Below, one piece after another: positions 25,138 through 36,453 of a stretch of DNA of 64,000 nucleotides. Source of the DNA: Arthrobacter sp. 9V (lineage in GTDB: Bacteria > Actinomycetota > Actinomycetes > Actinomycetales > Micrococcaceae). Both the position numbers and the translations under genes were made by a program. Below the pieces are notes generated by a model, which did not search any database, was not told where the DNA came from, and saw only the letters and a program-made list of their open reading frames with translations. The stretch spans positions 3,304,948-3,368,947 of the forward strand of contig NZ_LR732912.1 of the NCBI RefSeq assembly GCF_902506065.1. The letters are read 5' to 3'. Numbering within the stretch: position 1 is the first letter of the stretch; every line of letters begins with the position of its first letter.

Positions 25138-26760
25138 ATGACCATGCACAAGACCCCCGCTCAGCCCGGTTCCGCCCTGACTGATCCCGTCCGCTACCCC
25201 TCCGGAGCCAGTGCCCCGGTGCGGACCAAACGCGCCTTTGTGCTGGTCCTCCTCACTCTCTTTGTCCCCGGCAGTGCCCAAATTGTTGCCGGAGAACGGA
25301 GGCTTGGCCGGATTGCCTTGCGCGTGACCATCACTGTGTGGGCTCTGGCCCTCCTCACGCTGTTCATAGCCTTGGTGAATCGAAGCGTGCTGCTTAGCCT
25401 TGCCACCCATCCCGTGGGCTCGTTGTTCATCATTGTGATCCTGGTGGCGTTGGCCTTGGGCTGGGCTTTCCTGTTCCTCAATACCCTGCGGATCATCAGG
25501 CCCGCGCTGCTGGCGCCGGGAATGCGGCCCATCATCGCTGTGGTCCTGGCCGTGAGCACCGTCATCGCCAGCGGATCCCTGGGATACCTTGCCTACGTTC
25601 TGAACGTCAGCCGGAATGCGATCGGCAGTATTTTTGATGCCGGCCCCGCCATTGATCCCGTGGACGGGCGGTACAACTTCCTCATGATGGGCGGCGACGC
25701 CGGAGATGACAGGACCGGCCGCCGTCCGGACAGCCTCTCCGTCATCAGCGTCGACGCCAAAACGGGTGAGAGCGCCATTATCTCCGTCCCCCGGAACCTG
25801 CAGAATGCGCAGTTCAGCGAGGGCTCGCCCATGCGCAAGATCTATCCGGATGGCTACAACTGCGGCGATGAATGCCTCATCAATGCCGTCAACACCGAGG
25901 TCACCAACAACTACCAGGATCTCTATCCCGGTGTTGCCGATCCCGGCGCCCAGGCCACGCTCGAAGCCGTGTCCGGCACGTTGGGCATCACCGTCCAGGC
26001 ATATGTGTTGGTGGACATGGACGGCTTCGCAAAACTCATTGACGCCATGGGCGGAATCCGCATCAAGGCGGGCGGCTGGGTACCCATCAGTGGTCCGGTC
26101 ACCGACGAAGCAAACGGTATTCACGGCATGCCCGACGGTTGGATCGCAGCCGGTGATCAGCACCTGAACGGCTTCCAGGCGCTGTGGTACGGGCGTTCCC
26201 GCGAGTTCGTGGATGACTACGCCCGCATTGCCCGCCAGCAGTGCGTTCAGCAGGCCATGCTCAAGCAGTTGGACCCCGCAACCCTCCTCACCAAGTTCGA
26301 GGACATCGCCAACGCGGGCACCAAAGTGGTTGACTCCAATATTTCCTCCAACCAGCTGGGCAGCTTCGTGGACCTGGCTTTGAAGTCCAAGAACCAGCCG
26401 GTCAAGCGCCTCACCATCGGCCCCCCGGACTTTGATGCATCCTTCTCCACGGTGCCCGACTTCGACATGATCCATTCCAAGGTCCAGGAAGTCTTGGCGT
26501 CGTCCAACACGCCCAAGGCGAGTGACGCCGTCGTATCCTATGACGGTGCCGCTGCCGGTACCATCACTGCGGCCGGTCCGCTGGCGGGGTCCGTACCTGC
26601 GGGCCAGTTGCCGTCGCCGTCCGCGGACTTTACACCGGTGACCACTACGCCTGACGGTACCCCCATCACCATTGAGTTGCTGAACGGCCTCAAGGCCCAA
26701 GGCGATGAGCAGGGCATCCGGGATTTGGTGGCCACCAACGGACAGTGCGCACCGCTGTAA
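25138..26760 (+). CDS. LytR-CpsA-Psr (LCP) family glycopolymer ligase
   Basis: 540 residues. Three to four transmembrane segments occupy about residues 35-160, more than the single anchor of classic LytR proteins. The extracytoplasmic LCP domain begins with RYNFLMMGGDAGDDRTGRRPDS-type sequence, with the pyrophosphate-binding Asp/Arg residues, then AIISVPRNLQN and later GFQALWYGRSREF. LCP enzymes transfer polyprenyl-diphosphate-linked glycopolymers to peptidoglycan. The C-terminus is Pro/Thr-rich and ends with a Cys-containing tail. The ATG at 25138 has AGGAAGG nine bases upstream; a TTG 3 nt earlier is weaker. It follows purE closely. Confidence 0.9.
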   Translation: MTMHKTPAQPGSALTDPVRYPSGASAPVRTKRAFVLVLLTLFVPGSAQIVAGERRLGRIALRVTITVWALALLTLFIALVNRSVLLSLATHPVGSLFIIVILVALALGWAFLFLNTLRIIRPALLAPGMRPIIAVVLAVSTVIASGSLGYLAYVLNVSRNAIGSIFDAGPAIDPVDGRYNFLMMGGDAGDDRTGRRPDSLSVISVDAKTGESAIISVPRNLQNAQFSEGSPMRKIYPDGYNCGDECLINAVNTEVTNNYQDLYPGVADPGAQATLEAVSGTLGITVQAYVLVDMDGFAKLIDAMGGIRIKAGGWVPISGPVTDEANGIHGMPDGWIAAGDQHLNGFQALWYGRSREFVDDYARIARQQCVQQAMLKQLDPATLLTKFEDIANAGTKVVDSNISSNQLGSFVDLALKSKNQPVKRLTIGPPDFDASFSTVPDFDMIHSKVQEVLASSNTPKASDAVVSYDGAAAGTITAAGPLAGSVPAGQLPSPSADFTPVTTTPDGTPITIELLNGLKAQGDEQGIRDLVATNGQCAPL

Positions 26761-26807
26761 GCCGCCTTCCGCCTCCACGTTCGACGCGACGATAAGGACT
26801 TTCTTTC

Positions 26808-28058
26808 GTGTATCAGATTGAGAATGTTTTGCGACCCTATGCGTGGGGTTCGACGACGGCGATCTCCGGGTTGCTGGGCCGGCCGGCATCGGGTGGTCCT
26901 GAAGCCGAGATGTGGATCGGAGCCCACCCGGATTCCCCCTCCACAGCCGTCCATCCCAATGGGGTTACCCAGCCACTGGATGCATTGATCGCCTCGGATC
27001 CCCTGCGTTGCCTGGGCTCGGAGAGTATTGCCGAGTTCGGACCCCGGCTGCCGTTCCTGACCAAACTCCTGGCGGCTGCCCAGCCCCTATCTCTTCAGGT
27101 GCACCCAAGCCTGGAGCAGGCCAGGGAAGGGTTCGCCCGCGAGAATGCCGCCGGCATCCCCGCCGACGCAGCGGAACGCAATTACCGCGACGATAACCAC
27201 AAACCGGAGATGATTTTTGCCCTGACTCCGTTCAAGGCGCTGTGTGGCTTCCGTCCTCCCGCCGCGTCCAAGGCGGTCTTTGAGCACCTGGTCCGCGTCC
27301 TTGACTCCGCTGCCGTCACTGTTCCGTCCGTTATCACCAACGTCATTTCGGACCTTGAGGCCCCCGACGAGGCTGCTTCCTTGAAAGCAGCCTTCAGCCG
27401 CCTGATTGAGGGCGGCAGCCAGGTTTCGGATGCGATCAGCGAAGTAGTGGCTGTATTCTCCGCCGGCGCGCCCTTGGAACCGCACCGTGAGGTGCTTGCG
27501 GCAATGCTGGACATCAATGAGGCGTTTCCCGGCGATCCCGGTGTCCTCATCTCCCTCCTCCTGAACCACCTGTCCCTGGAGCCGGGCGATGTGGTGTACC
27601 TGCCTGCAGGAAACATCCACGCCTACCTCCATGGATTGGGTGTGGAGGTCATGGCGTCCTCGGACAATGTTCTCCGCGGGGGGCTCACCCCCAAATACGT
27701 GGACGTGCCGGAATTGTTGAAGACTGTCCGCTTCGAAGCTCTGGGCGTACCCCGCGTCGAAGCGAGCGGAACAGAATTCGGACAGGAGCTGTACTGCCCG
27801 CCGTTCAAGGAATTCCAGCTCCAGCGCATTGAGCTTGGCCCCGGAACAGAGCCGGTGCCCTTGGCGCAGACCGGGCCGGCCGTCGTCGTGGTGGTTTCCG
27901 GAGCCGTGTTGCTCGACTCGCCCAAGAGTGACCTTCGGCTTGAGCGCGGCGCAGCGGCATTCATCCCGGACATCGAAGCACCCGTCAACGTCCACCCTGT
28001 GCAGGGCGCCACGGATGTCAGTGTTGCCTTCGCAGTGACCACTGGCCTGGGAAACTGA
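26808..28058 (+). CDS. manA: Mannose-6-phosphate isomerase, class I
   Basis: A 416-residue zinc enzyme interconverting fructose-6-phosphate and mannose-6-phosphate, the entry to GDP-mannose. Zinc ligands are visible as Gln97 and His99 in LSLQVHPS, Glu134 in NHKPEM, and the later His in AGNIHAYLHGLGVEVMASS. The signature SDNVLRGGLTPKYVDVPELL follows. The GTG start has AAGGA nine bases upstream. It lies 47 nt after the LCP gene and 3 nt before the FemAB gene. Its product would supply the O-mannosyltransferase and mannose-containing glycans encoded nearby. Confidence 0.95.
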   Translation: MYQIENVLRPYAWGSTTAISGLLGRPASGGPEAEMWIGAHPDSPSTAVHPNGVTQPLDALIASDPLRCLGSESIAEFGPRLPFLTKLLAAAQPLSLQVHPSLEQAREGFARENAAGIPADAAERNYRDDNHKPEMIFALTPFKALCGFRPPAASKAVFEHLVRVLDSAAVTVPSVITNVISDLEAPDEAASLKAAFSRLIEGGSQVSDAISEVVAVFSAGAPLEPHREVLAAMLDINEAFPGDPGVLISLLLNHLSLEPGDVVYLPAGNIHAYLHGLGVEVMASSDNVLRGGLTPKYVDVPELLKTVRFEALGVPRVEASGTEFGQELYCPPFKEFQLQRIELGPGTEPVPLAQTGPAVVVVVSGAVLLDSPKSDLRLERGAAAFIPDIEAPVNVHPVQGATDVSVAFAVTTGLGN

Positions 28059-28061
28059 TCC

Positions 28062-28997
28062 ATGGAGTTTTTCCTGCAAACTCCCGCGTGGGCGGCTGTC
28101 CAGCGTTCCTTGGGGCGCCGCGTCCACGAGCAGTCCGGACCCGGTTGGAGCTTCCTTGCCATTGAGGAAAAGAACCCTGCCGGCAAGGTCATTTACGCTC
28201 CGTACGGCCCGGTGGCCGCGTCGGTGGAGGCTTTCGACGCCGCCACAGCGGCTTTGGTAGCCCTGGCCAGGAACGAGAAAGCGGTCTTCGTACGGATGGA
28301 GCCCGCTGCCGCTGGATTTACAGCGTCCGACGCCGATGCCCTCCTTCGCGCCCGCGGCTTGAGGCCGGCGCCGGTCAACCAGCAGCCTGAGCTCAGCTGG
28401 ATCGTGGATCTTGAGGGCGACTTCAAGGATGTTTTGGCTGGCATGAAACCCACCAACAGGAACCTTTACCGGAACATCCACAAGAAGGGTGTGACGTTCC
28501 GCGCTTCCCAGGATCCGGCCGACATCAAGGTTCTCCTGCATTTCCTCCACTTGACGGCTGCCCGGAACGGCTTCAAGCCGCAGAGCGATGAGTACCTCAC
28601 GCAAGTGGCCGCTTCCCTGCTCCCCAATGGCGCCGGCAGGCTCTTCATCGCGGAACTTGAGGGCGAACCGATCGCAGCTGCCTTCGCCTATGATTCCGCT
28701 GACACCCGCGTGTATGCCCACGCTGCCTTGGACGATGCCCATCGCAAGCTCAGTGCCGGCATCCCCCTGCTGGTGACCCTGATGGCCGACGCCAAGGAGA
28801 AGGGCCTCAAGCACGTGGACCTCTGGGGCGTAGCGCCCGAAGACCAGCCGGACCATAAGTGGGCGGGCTTCACGGCCTTCAAAAAGTCATTCGGCGGACG
28901 GGAAGTCACCTACCCCGGCACCTGGGACCTCCCGGTCAACAAACTCCGCTACGGTGCCTACCAGCTGGCCAGAAAACTCCGAGACAAACTCCGCTAA
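28062..28997 (+). CDS. FemAB/FemX-type aminoacyltransferase
   Basis: A 311-residue protein of the Fem family, which transfers amino acids from aminoacyl-tRNA to the peptide stem of lipid II to build the interpeptide bridge. Family stretches seen are FLQTPAWAAVQRSLGR at the N-terminus, MKPTNRNLYRNIHKKGVTF, and the C-terminal KHVDLWGVAPEDQPDHKWAGFTAFKKSFGG, with two GNAT-like halves. Arthrobacter-type peptidoglycan has variable interpeptide bridges, so this is a plausible contributor; the amino acid added cannot be read. It starts 3 nt after manA and is probably translationally coupled. Confidence 0.88.
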   Translation: MEFFLQTPAWAAVQRSLGRRVHEQSGPGWSFLAIEEKNPAGKVIYAPYGPVAASVEAFDAATAALVALARNEKAVFVRMEPAAAGFTASDADALLRARGLRPAPVNQQPELSWIVDLEGDFKDVLAGMKPTNRNLYRNIHKKGVTFRASQDPADIKVLLHFLHLTAARNGFKPQSDEYLTQVAASLLPNGAGRLFIAELEGEPIAAAFAYDSADTRVYAHAALDDAHRKLSAGIPLLVTLMADAKEKGLKHVDLWGVAPEDQPDHKWAGFTAFKKSFGGREVTYPGTWDLPVNKLRYGAYQLARKLRDKLR

Positions 28998-29056
28998 ACC
29001 CACCCCACCACCCAAACAGCGCGCAACCGCAACCCGCAAGCGAACGCATCCGGACA

Positions 29057-29154
29057 GCGAAAAGCGCCCTGTCGCGTCAGCGGCATCAAATCGACGAGGT
29101 ACGAGGAGATAGCCGCAGAGCGATAGGGCGCTTTTCGCGTCAGAGACGCGACAG
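29057..29154. repeat. Intergenic palindromic element with two alternative pairings
   Basis: A 19-bp inverted repeat joins 29057-29075 and 29120-29138 with a single G-T wobble at 29071/29124. Nested inside, GCGGC (29081-29085) and GCCGC pair. The segment 29069-29078 can instead pair perfectly with 29145-29154 (GACGCGACAG), and CGCGTC-AGA-GACGCG (29136-29150) forms a small hairpin of its own. It lies between the convergent femAB-type and glpX genes and may also serve as a bidirectional terminator. Confidence 0.75.
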
Positions 29155-29165
29155 CAGGGGGGGGG

Positions 29166-30203
29166 TTACGGCTTGCGCGCGTACGTCTCCCACTTGGATG
29201 CGTGGTGCTCAGCTTCCACGAAGCGGACGGTCCCGGACTTGGAGCGCATCACGATGGACTGCGTCATGACGCGGTCCTTCTGGTAGCGCACGCCGTGGAG
29301 GAGGTCGCCGTCGGTGATGCCGGTTGCTGCGAAGTAGCAGTTGTCCGAGGTGACGAGGTCGTTGGTGGACAGGACGCGGTCGAGGTCGTGTCCGGCGTCG
29401 ATCGCCTTCTGCTTCTCGTCGTCCGACGTCGGCCACAGGCGGCCTTGGATGACACCGCCCAGCGACTTGATGGCACAGGCTGCAACGATGCCTTCGGGGG
29501 TGCCGCCGATGCCCATGAGGGCGTCGACGCCGGTGCCTGAGCGTGCTGCTGCGATGGCGCCGGCTACGTCGCCGTCCATGATGAACTTGGTGCGGGCACC
29601 GGCTTCGCGGATTTCTTCCACGAGGGGGCGGTGGCGGTCGCGGTCCAGGATCATGACGTTGAGCTGGTTGACCTTCACGCCCTTGGCCTTGGCGATGAGG
29701 TGCAGGTTCTGCTTGACCGGCAGGCGCAGGTCAACCATGTCGGCGGCTTCGGGGCCGGTGACGAGCTTCTCCATGTAGAACACGGCGGAGGGGTCGAACA
29801 TGGATCCGCGCTCAGCAACTGCCAGCACCGCGAGGGCGTTGTTGATGCCGAGGGCGGTCAGCCGCGTTCCGTCGATGGGGTCGACGGCGACGTCACACTC
29901 GGGACCGGTTCCGTCGCCAACCTGCTCACCGTTGAACAGCATGGGGGCTTCATCTTTTTCGCCTTCACCGATGACCACAACGCCGTTGAAGTGGACTGTG
30001 TGAAGGAATGAACGCATGGCATCTACGGCGGCGCCGTCTGCCTTGTTCTTGTCACCGAAACCTACCCAGTGGCCACCGGCAATTGCCGCGGCCTCGGTGA
30101 CGCGGACGAGTTCAAGCGCAAGGTTGCGGTCTGGTTCGTCGATGCCGACGGCGAGCGACGGCGAAATCGTGGAATACTGCTGGGTCATTGGTGCAGGAGA
30201 CAC
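29166..30203 (-). CDS. glpX: Class II fructose-1,6-bisphosphatase
   Basis: A 345-residue GlpX-type enzyme that makes fructose-6-phosphate in gluconeogenesis. The metal- and phosphate-binding motifs [18 protein letters not shown] and [12 protein letters not shown] are intact, as are [14 protein letters not shown] and [18 protein letters not shown]. The start is the GTG with AAGAGG five bases upstream; an ATG 15 nt further in lacks such a site and a longer frame to 30278 is unlikely. The stop codon directly abuts a run of nine G (29157-29165). It is divergent from the DUF4245 gene. Confidence 0.95.
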   Translation of the reverse strand: MSPAPMTQQYSTISPSLAVGIDEPDRNLALELVRVTEAAAIAGGHWVGFGDKNKADGAAVDAMRSFLHTVHFNGVVVIGEGEKDEAPMLFNGEQVGDGTGPECDVAVDPIDGTRLTALGINNALAVLAVAERGSMFDPSAVFYMEKLVTGPEAADMVDLRLPVKQNLHLIAKAKGVKVNQLNVMILDRDRHRPLVEEIREAGARTKFIMDGDVAGAIAAARSGTGVDALMGIGGTPEGIVAACAIKSLGGVIQGRLWPTSDDEKQKAIDAGHDLDRVLSTNDLVTSDNCYFAATGITDGDLLHGVRYQKDRVMTQSIVMRSKSGTVRFVEAEHHASKWETYARKP

Positions 30204-30376
30204 TTGAACCTCTTCTTCGAGTGACGATTCACGGGACCGGACATGGTTGCGCGGGGCAACCCGGGGTTCCTCTATCAACGATCATAGTCGCCACGTGGTC
30301 CGGGAGTCGTTGGATGACCACGGCCCCCGATCTCTGTGGTGAGGTTGTCCGATGTGTGTTCCCTGCCGGGATAAGG

Positions 30377-30382
30377 GATCAT
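30377..30382 (+). promoter_or_regulatory. Possible -10 element of the DUF4245 gene
   Basis: GATCAT, 6 nt before the GTG at 30389; a weaker match than its counterparts in this window. Confidence 0.3.
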
Positions 30383-30388
30383 GGTGGG

Positions 30389-31090
30389 GTGAGTGAAACG
30401 CAGGACAGGCCCGCAGCAGAGAACACCCCTGATGCTGCGGCAACCAATCAAAACGATGCCCAGGCCGCCCCGGATGCCCCCTTTAAACCCGTCATTGCGG
30501 CGAAAGCTGCCAAGCGGGCCAACGCTTCGGTCATCGGCATGGTTATTGCGTTGCTGGTTTGTGTCCTGGCTTTCCTCCCCATCGTTTTGATGAACCCGGC
30601 GCCCAAGGGCGAGGGTTTCCGGCCTGATGTGGACGTCGCAACCATTGCCCGCAACGCCACAGGTGTGGCGGGATTCACACCGGTCACCCCGGATACGGGC
30701 GACACATTCAAGCCCAATTACGCGCGCTGGGAGTCCGGCTCGGGAAGCGGTGTGCCTACGTGGGAGATCGGTTTCCTGACTCCCAAGGAGAACTTCATTG
30801 GTCTTACGCAGACCAACCAGGCGAACCCCACGTGGGTTTTGCAGCAGACTGAGAACCTTCCTGTCACCGGCACCCGCAGTGCGGGCGGGCAGGAATGGGA
30901 GCTCAGGGACTCCGGCAAGGAAAAGCGCAGCATGGTCCTGGAGTACCGCGGCACCACCATCGTTCTCAGCGGCACCGCAAAGCTGGAGGAGTTCGCAACC
31001 TTGGCCGCCGCCGTCGTGAAGTCTGCCGAGCAGGCGCCCCCTGCAAGTGTTCCGGCCACCGCGACTTCTTCCGCGCAGCCCTCCGCCTGA
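30389..31090 (+). CDS. DUF4245 family membrane-anchored protein
   Basis: 233 residues: an Ala/Asp/Pro-rich cytosolic lead, one transmembrane helix (about 47-68, IGMVIALLVCVLAFLPIVL), then an extracytoplasmic domain with YARWESGSGSGVPTWEIGFLTPKE and GTRSAGGQEWELRD, typical of DUF4245. The Ala/Pro/Ser tail is low complexity. Function is unknown. The family is often found divergent from glpX in actinobacteria, as here. The GTG start follows GGTGGG closely and may be leaderless. Confidence 0.8.
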   Translation: MSETQDRPAAENTPDAAATNQNDAQAAPDAPFKPVIAAKAAKRANASVIGMVIALLVCVLAFLPIVLMNPAPKGEGFRPDVDVATIARNATGVAGFTPVTPDTGDTFKPNYARWESGSGSGVPTWEIGFLTPKENFIGLTQTNQANPTWVLQQTENLPVTGTRSAGGQEWELRDSGKEKRSMVLEYRGTTIVLSGTAKLEEFATLAAAVVKSAEQAPPASVPATATSSAQPSA

Positions 31091-31160
31091 CTGCCGGCAC
31101 CGCGGCCGGACATCAGGGGTAATCCGCGCAACAGTTTCACGGACTGCGGTCCGTGCGTCG

Positions 31161-31166
31161 TAAAGT
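31161..31166 (+). promoter_or_regulatory. -10 element of the carbonic anhydrase gene
   Basis: TAAAGT, 7 nt before the GTG at 31174. Confidence 0.5.
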
Positions 31167-31173
31167 AAGGCTC

Positions 31174-31788
31174 GTGCCTACTTACCTGACTCCAGCCCTG
31201 GCGTGGCGCCGTCTCCGCGAGGGCAACGAACGCTTTGTTTCCGGCGAATCCCTGCACCCCAACCAGGATGCTTCGCGACGCTCTTCACTGATTGAGAACC
31301 AGAACCCGTTCGCCGTGATCTTCGGCTGCTCGGATTCACGGCTCGCTGCAGAGATCATCTTTGACCTGGGGCTTGGTGACGCCTTCGTGGTGCGCACGGC
31401 CGGCCAGGTTATTGACGATGCAGTGCTGGGTTCCCTTGAGTACAGCATCAGCGAACTCCGGGTTCCTTTGATCGTCATCCTCGGCCATGACAGCTGTGGT
31501 GCCGTGAAGGCCACCAAAGCCGCTGTGGAAACCGGCGAGATGCCTCCGGGGTTCATCCGCGACCTCGTGGAGCGGATCACGCCGTCGGTCCTGACGGCCC
31601 GCCGCAACAACCAGGACGACGTCAATGACATGGTGGTGGAGCACGTCAAGCAGACGGCAGCCCGTCTTGCCGACAGCTCGCGTGTGATTTCCGACGCCAT
31701 CGACGACGGTCGCGCTGCCGTGATCGGCTTGTCCTACAAGCTCGATGAAGGCCGTGCAGCCCTCGTTTCCGGGATCGGCAAGCTCTAG
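31174..31788 (+). CDS. Beta-class carbonic anhydrase
   Basis: A 204-residue zinc enzyme hydrating CO2 to bicarbonate. Ligands Cys52 (in GCSDSR), His105 and Cys108 (in GHDSCGA) and the catalytic Asp54-Arg56 pair are intact; VVRTAGQVIDDAVLGSLEY is the usual substrate-channel stretch. Length is normal. The GTG at 31174 is preferred to a frame starting 21 nt upstream because a TAAAGT -10-like hexamer and AAGG lie directly before it. Bicarbonate made here could feed carboxylases such as PurK, but no specific link is shown. Confidence 0.94.
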   Translation: MPTYLTPALAWRRLREGNERFVSGESLHPNQDASRRSSLIENQNPFAVIFGCSDSRLAAEIIFDLGLGDAFVVRTAGQVIDDAVLGSLEYSISELRVPLIVILGHDSCGAVKATKAAVETGEMPPGFIRDLVERITPSVLTARRNNQDDVNDMVVEHVKQTAARLADSSRVISDAIDDGRAAVIGLSYKLDEGRAALVSGIGKL

Positions 31789-31863
31789 GTGGCCGTGCTC
31801 CGGCAGTGATGCCGGAGCACGTAGCACTCTCCTCCGGGTTTTCTGTGAGGCGTCCGATCGCCA

Positions 31864-31869
31864 TAAGCT
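31864..31869 (+). promoter_or_regulatory. -10 element of fumC (leaderless)
   Basis: TAAGCT, 6 nt before the ATG at 31876; no ribosome binding site. Confidence 0.6.
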
Positions 31870-31875
31870 AGCCCC

Positions 31876-33303
31876 ATGACTTCCACCACTGAGTTCCGTA
31901 TTGAACATGACACGATGGGCGAAGTTCGCGTCCCCGTGAACGCCCTGTACCGCGCCCAGACGCAGCGTGCTGTGGAGAACTTCCCGATCTCCGGCAAGAC
32001 GCTTGAGCGCACACACATTGAGGCCCTGGCCCGCGTGAAGAAGGCAGCTGCACTGGCGAATGCCGAACTGGGGGTGCTCGATGGTGAGCTCGCCGAGGCC
32101 ATCGCCGCCGCTGCCGATGAGGTTGCCACCGGCAAGTACGACGGCGACTTCCCGATTGACGTCTTCCAGACCGGCTCGGGCACATCCTCCAACATGAACA
32201 CCAACGAGGTCATCGCCGAACTCGCATCGCGCGCCCTCGCGGCCGCCGGGAGTGACAAGGTTGTCCACCCGAACGATCACGTGAACGCCTCGCAGTCCTC
32301 CAACGACGTCTTCCCGACATCCGTGCACGTTGCCGCCACGTCGGCCCTGATCAACGACCTCATCCCGGCGCTGGAGTACCTGGCAGCTTCCTTGGACCGC
32401 AAAGCCGTGGAGTTCAAGGACGTCGTCAAGTCCGGCCGCACCCACCTCATGGATGCCACGCCGGTCATGCTCGGCCAGGAGTTCGGCGGTTACGCCGCAC
32501 AGGTCCGCTATGGCATTGAGCGCATCAACGCCGCACTCCCCCGCGTTGCCGAAGTTCCCCTGGGCGGCACCGCTGTGGGCACCGGCATCAACACCCCGGC
32601 CGGCTTCCCGGAGCGCGTGATCGAGCTCCTGGCCGCCGATACCGGCTTGCCGCTGACCGAGGCCCGCGACCACTTCGAAGCCCAGGCCAACCGGGACGGC
32701 CTGATCGAGGGTTCCAGCCAGCTCCGCAACATCGCGATCTCCTTCATGAAGATCAACAACGACCTCCGCTGGATGGGCTCCGGCCCCAACACCGGCCTTG
32801 GCGAAATTGCCATTCCGGACCTCCAGCCGGGCTCCTCCATCATGCCGGGCAAGGTCAACCCGGTCATCTGCGAAGCTTCCATCATGGTCTGCGCCCAGGT
32901 CATCGGCAACGACACCGCCATCGCATGGTCCGGCACCAACGGTGCGTTCGAGCTCAACGTGGGCATCCCCGTCATGGCTGCCAACCTGCTGGAGTCCATC
33001 CGATTGCTGGCCAACACCAGCCGCGTCATGGCCGACAAGATGATCGACGGCATCACCGCCAACGTGGAGCGCGCCCGCTTCCTTGCCGAGGCTTCTCCGT
33101 CGATCGTTACCCCGCTGAACAAGTACATCGGGTACGAGAATGCAGCAAAGATCGCAAAGATCGCCGTCAAGGAAGGCCTCACCATCCGCCAGGCCACCGA
33201 GAAGCTCGGCTTCGTCGGTGAAGGCGAAGGCAAGGTCACCGAGGCACAGCTGGACAAGGCCCTGGACGTCACCACCATGACGGCCCCGGCCCACAAGGCC
33301 TGA
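31876..33303 (+). CDS. fumC: Class II fumarate hydratase
   Basis: A 475-residue iron-free fumarase converting fumarate and malate in the TCA cycle. The superfamily signature [10 protein letters not shown] is at 319-328. Also present are [15 protein letters not shown] (substrate contact), [13 protein letters not shown] with the catalytic-site His190, and [17 protein letters not shown]. Homotetrameric in known cases. The ATG is preceded by a leaderless-type promoter. A strong terminator follows. Confidence 0.97.
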   Translation: MTSTTEFRIEHDTMGEVRVPVNALYRAQTQRAVENFPISGKTLERTHIEALARVKKAAALANAELGVLDGELAEAIAAAADEVATGKYDGDFPIDVFQTGSGTSSNMNTNEVIAELASRALAAAGSDKVVHPNDHVNASQSSNDVFPTSVHVAATSALINDLIPALEYLAASLDRKAVEFKDVVKSGRTHLMDATPVMLGQEFGGYAAQVRYGIERINAALPRVAEVPLGGTAVGTGINTPAGFPERVIELLAADTGLPLTEARDHFEAQANRDGLIEGSSQLRNIAISFMKINNDLRWMGSGPNTGLGEIAIPDLQPGSSIMPGKVNPVICEASIMVCAQVIGNDTAIAWSGTNGAFELNVGIPVMAANLLESIRLLANTSRVMADKMIDGITANVERARFLAEASPSIVTPLNKYIGYENAAKIAKIAVKEGLTIRQATEKLGFVGEGEGKVTEAQLDKALDVTTMTAPAHKA

Positions 33304-33326
33304 CTTCAGGTCTAAAACTCAAGAGC

Positions 33327-33374
33327 ACGACGACGGCCGGTACCTTTCCCACGAAAGGTACCGGCCGTCGTCGT
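33327..33374 (+). terminator. fumC terminator, perfect 22-bp stem
   Basis: Positions 33327-33348 are the exact reverse complement of 33353-33374, separated by the loop CCAC. The downstream ACCCGGAGTTTTT supplies a short U-run. Confidence 0.85.
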
Positions 33375-33450
33375 ACCCGGAGTTTTTGTACAGCAGATGC
33401 CCCGAAGACCCCTCCTGAAGGTCATGAGCTGTACAAGAACTCCCGCATCT

Positions 33451-33482
33451 TTTTGCACTTTGCTTTGAAGAGTGCAAAACTT
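33451..33482 (+). promoter_or_regulatory. tetR promoter overlapped by its probable operator
   Basis: Inverted repeat TTTTGCACT (33451-33459) and AGTGCAAAA (33471-33479), separated by 11 nt, spans -35 TTGCAC (33453-33458) and -10 AAAACT/AAACTT (33476-33482). A further half-site AGTGCAAA sits at 33498-33505 inside the gene. This arrangement fits autorepression by the TetR protein. Confidence 0.7.
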
Positions 33483-33488
33483 TACTTT

Positions 33489-35848
<2,360 letters not shown>

Positions 35849-35850
35849 CG

Positions 35851-36327
35851 TTAGTCCTCCACTTGGTACGCCACGGGGCCTTCGGGCTCCGTGGCGAGCC
35901 TGATGGCTTCCAGGTTTCCGGCACTCATGTCCGGAAGGTCGTCCAGCGCGAACCACCCGACGTCCAGTGATTCGTCATCGTTCACCCGCGCCTCTCCGGA
36001 GATGTATCGGCAGCGGAACGTAATGTCCAGGAAGTCGCACACGTCGCCATTGGGGAACGTCACAGGGCCCACAACTCCGACGCCGATGATGCGCTCGGTC
36101 TCGGCCACCACCGCTGTTTCCTCAAAAATCTCGCGCACTAATCCAGGTGCCGGGTGCTCCCCCGGCTCAAGCATCCCTGTGATGAGGGTCCAGTGACCGT
36201 TATCGGCACGCTGGCCCAACAGCACTCTGCCTTCGTCATCAAACACCACTCCCCGCACGGCCGGCAGCCAAAGGGGGTCGTTGCCGATCTTTTCCCGCAG
36301 TTTGAGCACGAATTCGGGTGCACCCAT
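35851..36327 (-). CDS. NUDIX hydrolase
   Basis: A 158-residue protein with a Nudix box GMLEPGEHPAPGLVREIFEE, giving the G-x5-E-x7-R-E-U-x-E-E pattern. The final conserved Gly of the motif is replaced by Ala (EETAV). It would hydrolyse a nucleoside diphosphate linked to another moiety; the C-terminal part resembles NUDIX hydrolases with MutT/NudF-like or NADH-type domains, substrate undetermined. The ATG has AAGGAAAG upstream. Its stop is 2 nt from the stop of the convergent MFS gene. Confidence 0.88.
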   Translation of the reverse strand: MGAPEFVLKLREKIGNDPLWLPAVRGVVFDDEGRVLLGQRADNGHWTLITGMLEPGEHPAPGLVREIFEETAVVAETERIIGVGVVGPVTFPNGDVCDFLDITFRCRYISGEARVNDDESLDVGWFALDDLPDMSAGNLEAIRLATEPEGPVAYQVED

Positions 36328-36453
36328 GATGTCAGCTTTCCTTCACTTCGATGATCGGGTGTGCGTCGCTGGGCTAAGCATGACTCAGCCCGGTGAACGC
36401 CGAGAATACGGTGAGCGTTGCAATTTGGCTGCAGTTGGCACTGGTTGTGCCTA

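Noticed and set aside
25120..26889. 589-codon antisense frame opposite the LCP gene
   Set aside because: No recognisable family, composition expected from the complementary strand of a real gene.
27087..28856. 589-codon antisense frame opposite manA and the FemAB-type gene
   Set aside because: Spans two well-supported genes and their junction, so it is a by-product of GC bias.
31336..33294. 652-codon antisense frame opposite carbonic anhydrase and fumC
   Set aside because: Same reasoning; it crosses a gene boundary and lacks any domain.
33385..33436. Inverted repeat TTGTACAGC ... GCTGTACAA between fumC and tetR, whose GAGCTGTACAAG resembles the end of a GFP reporter
   Set aside because: Only a 12-nt coincidence with no surrounding reporter sequence; the inverted repeat is separated by more than 30 nt and adds little to the strong terminator beside it.
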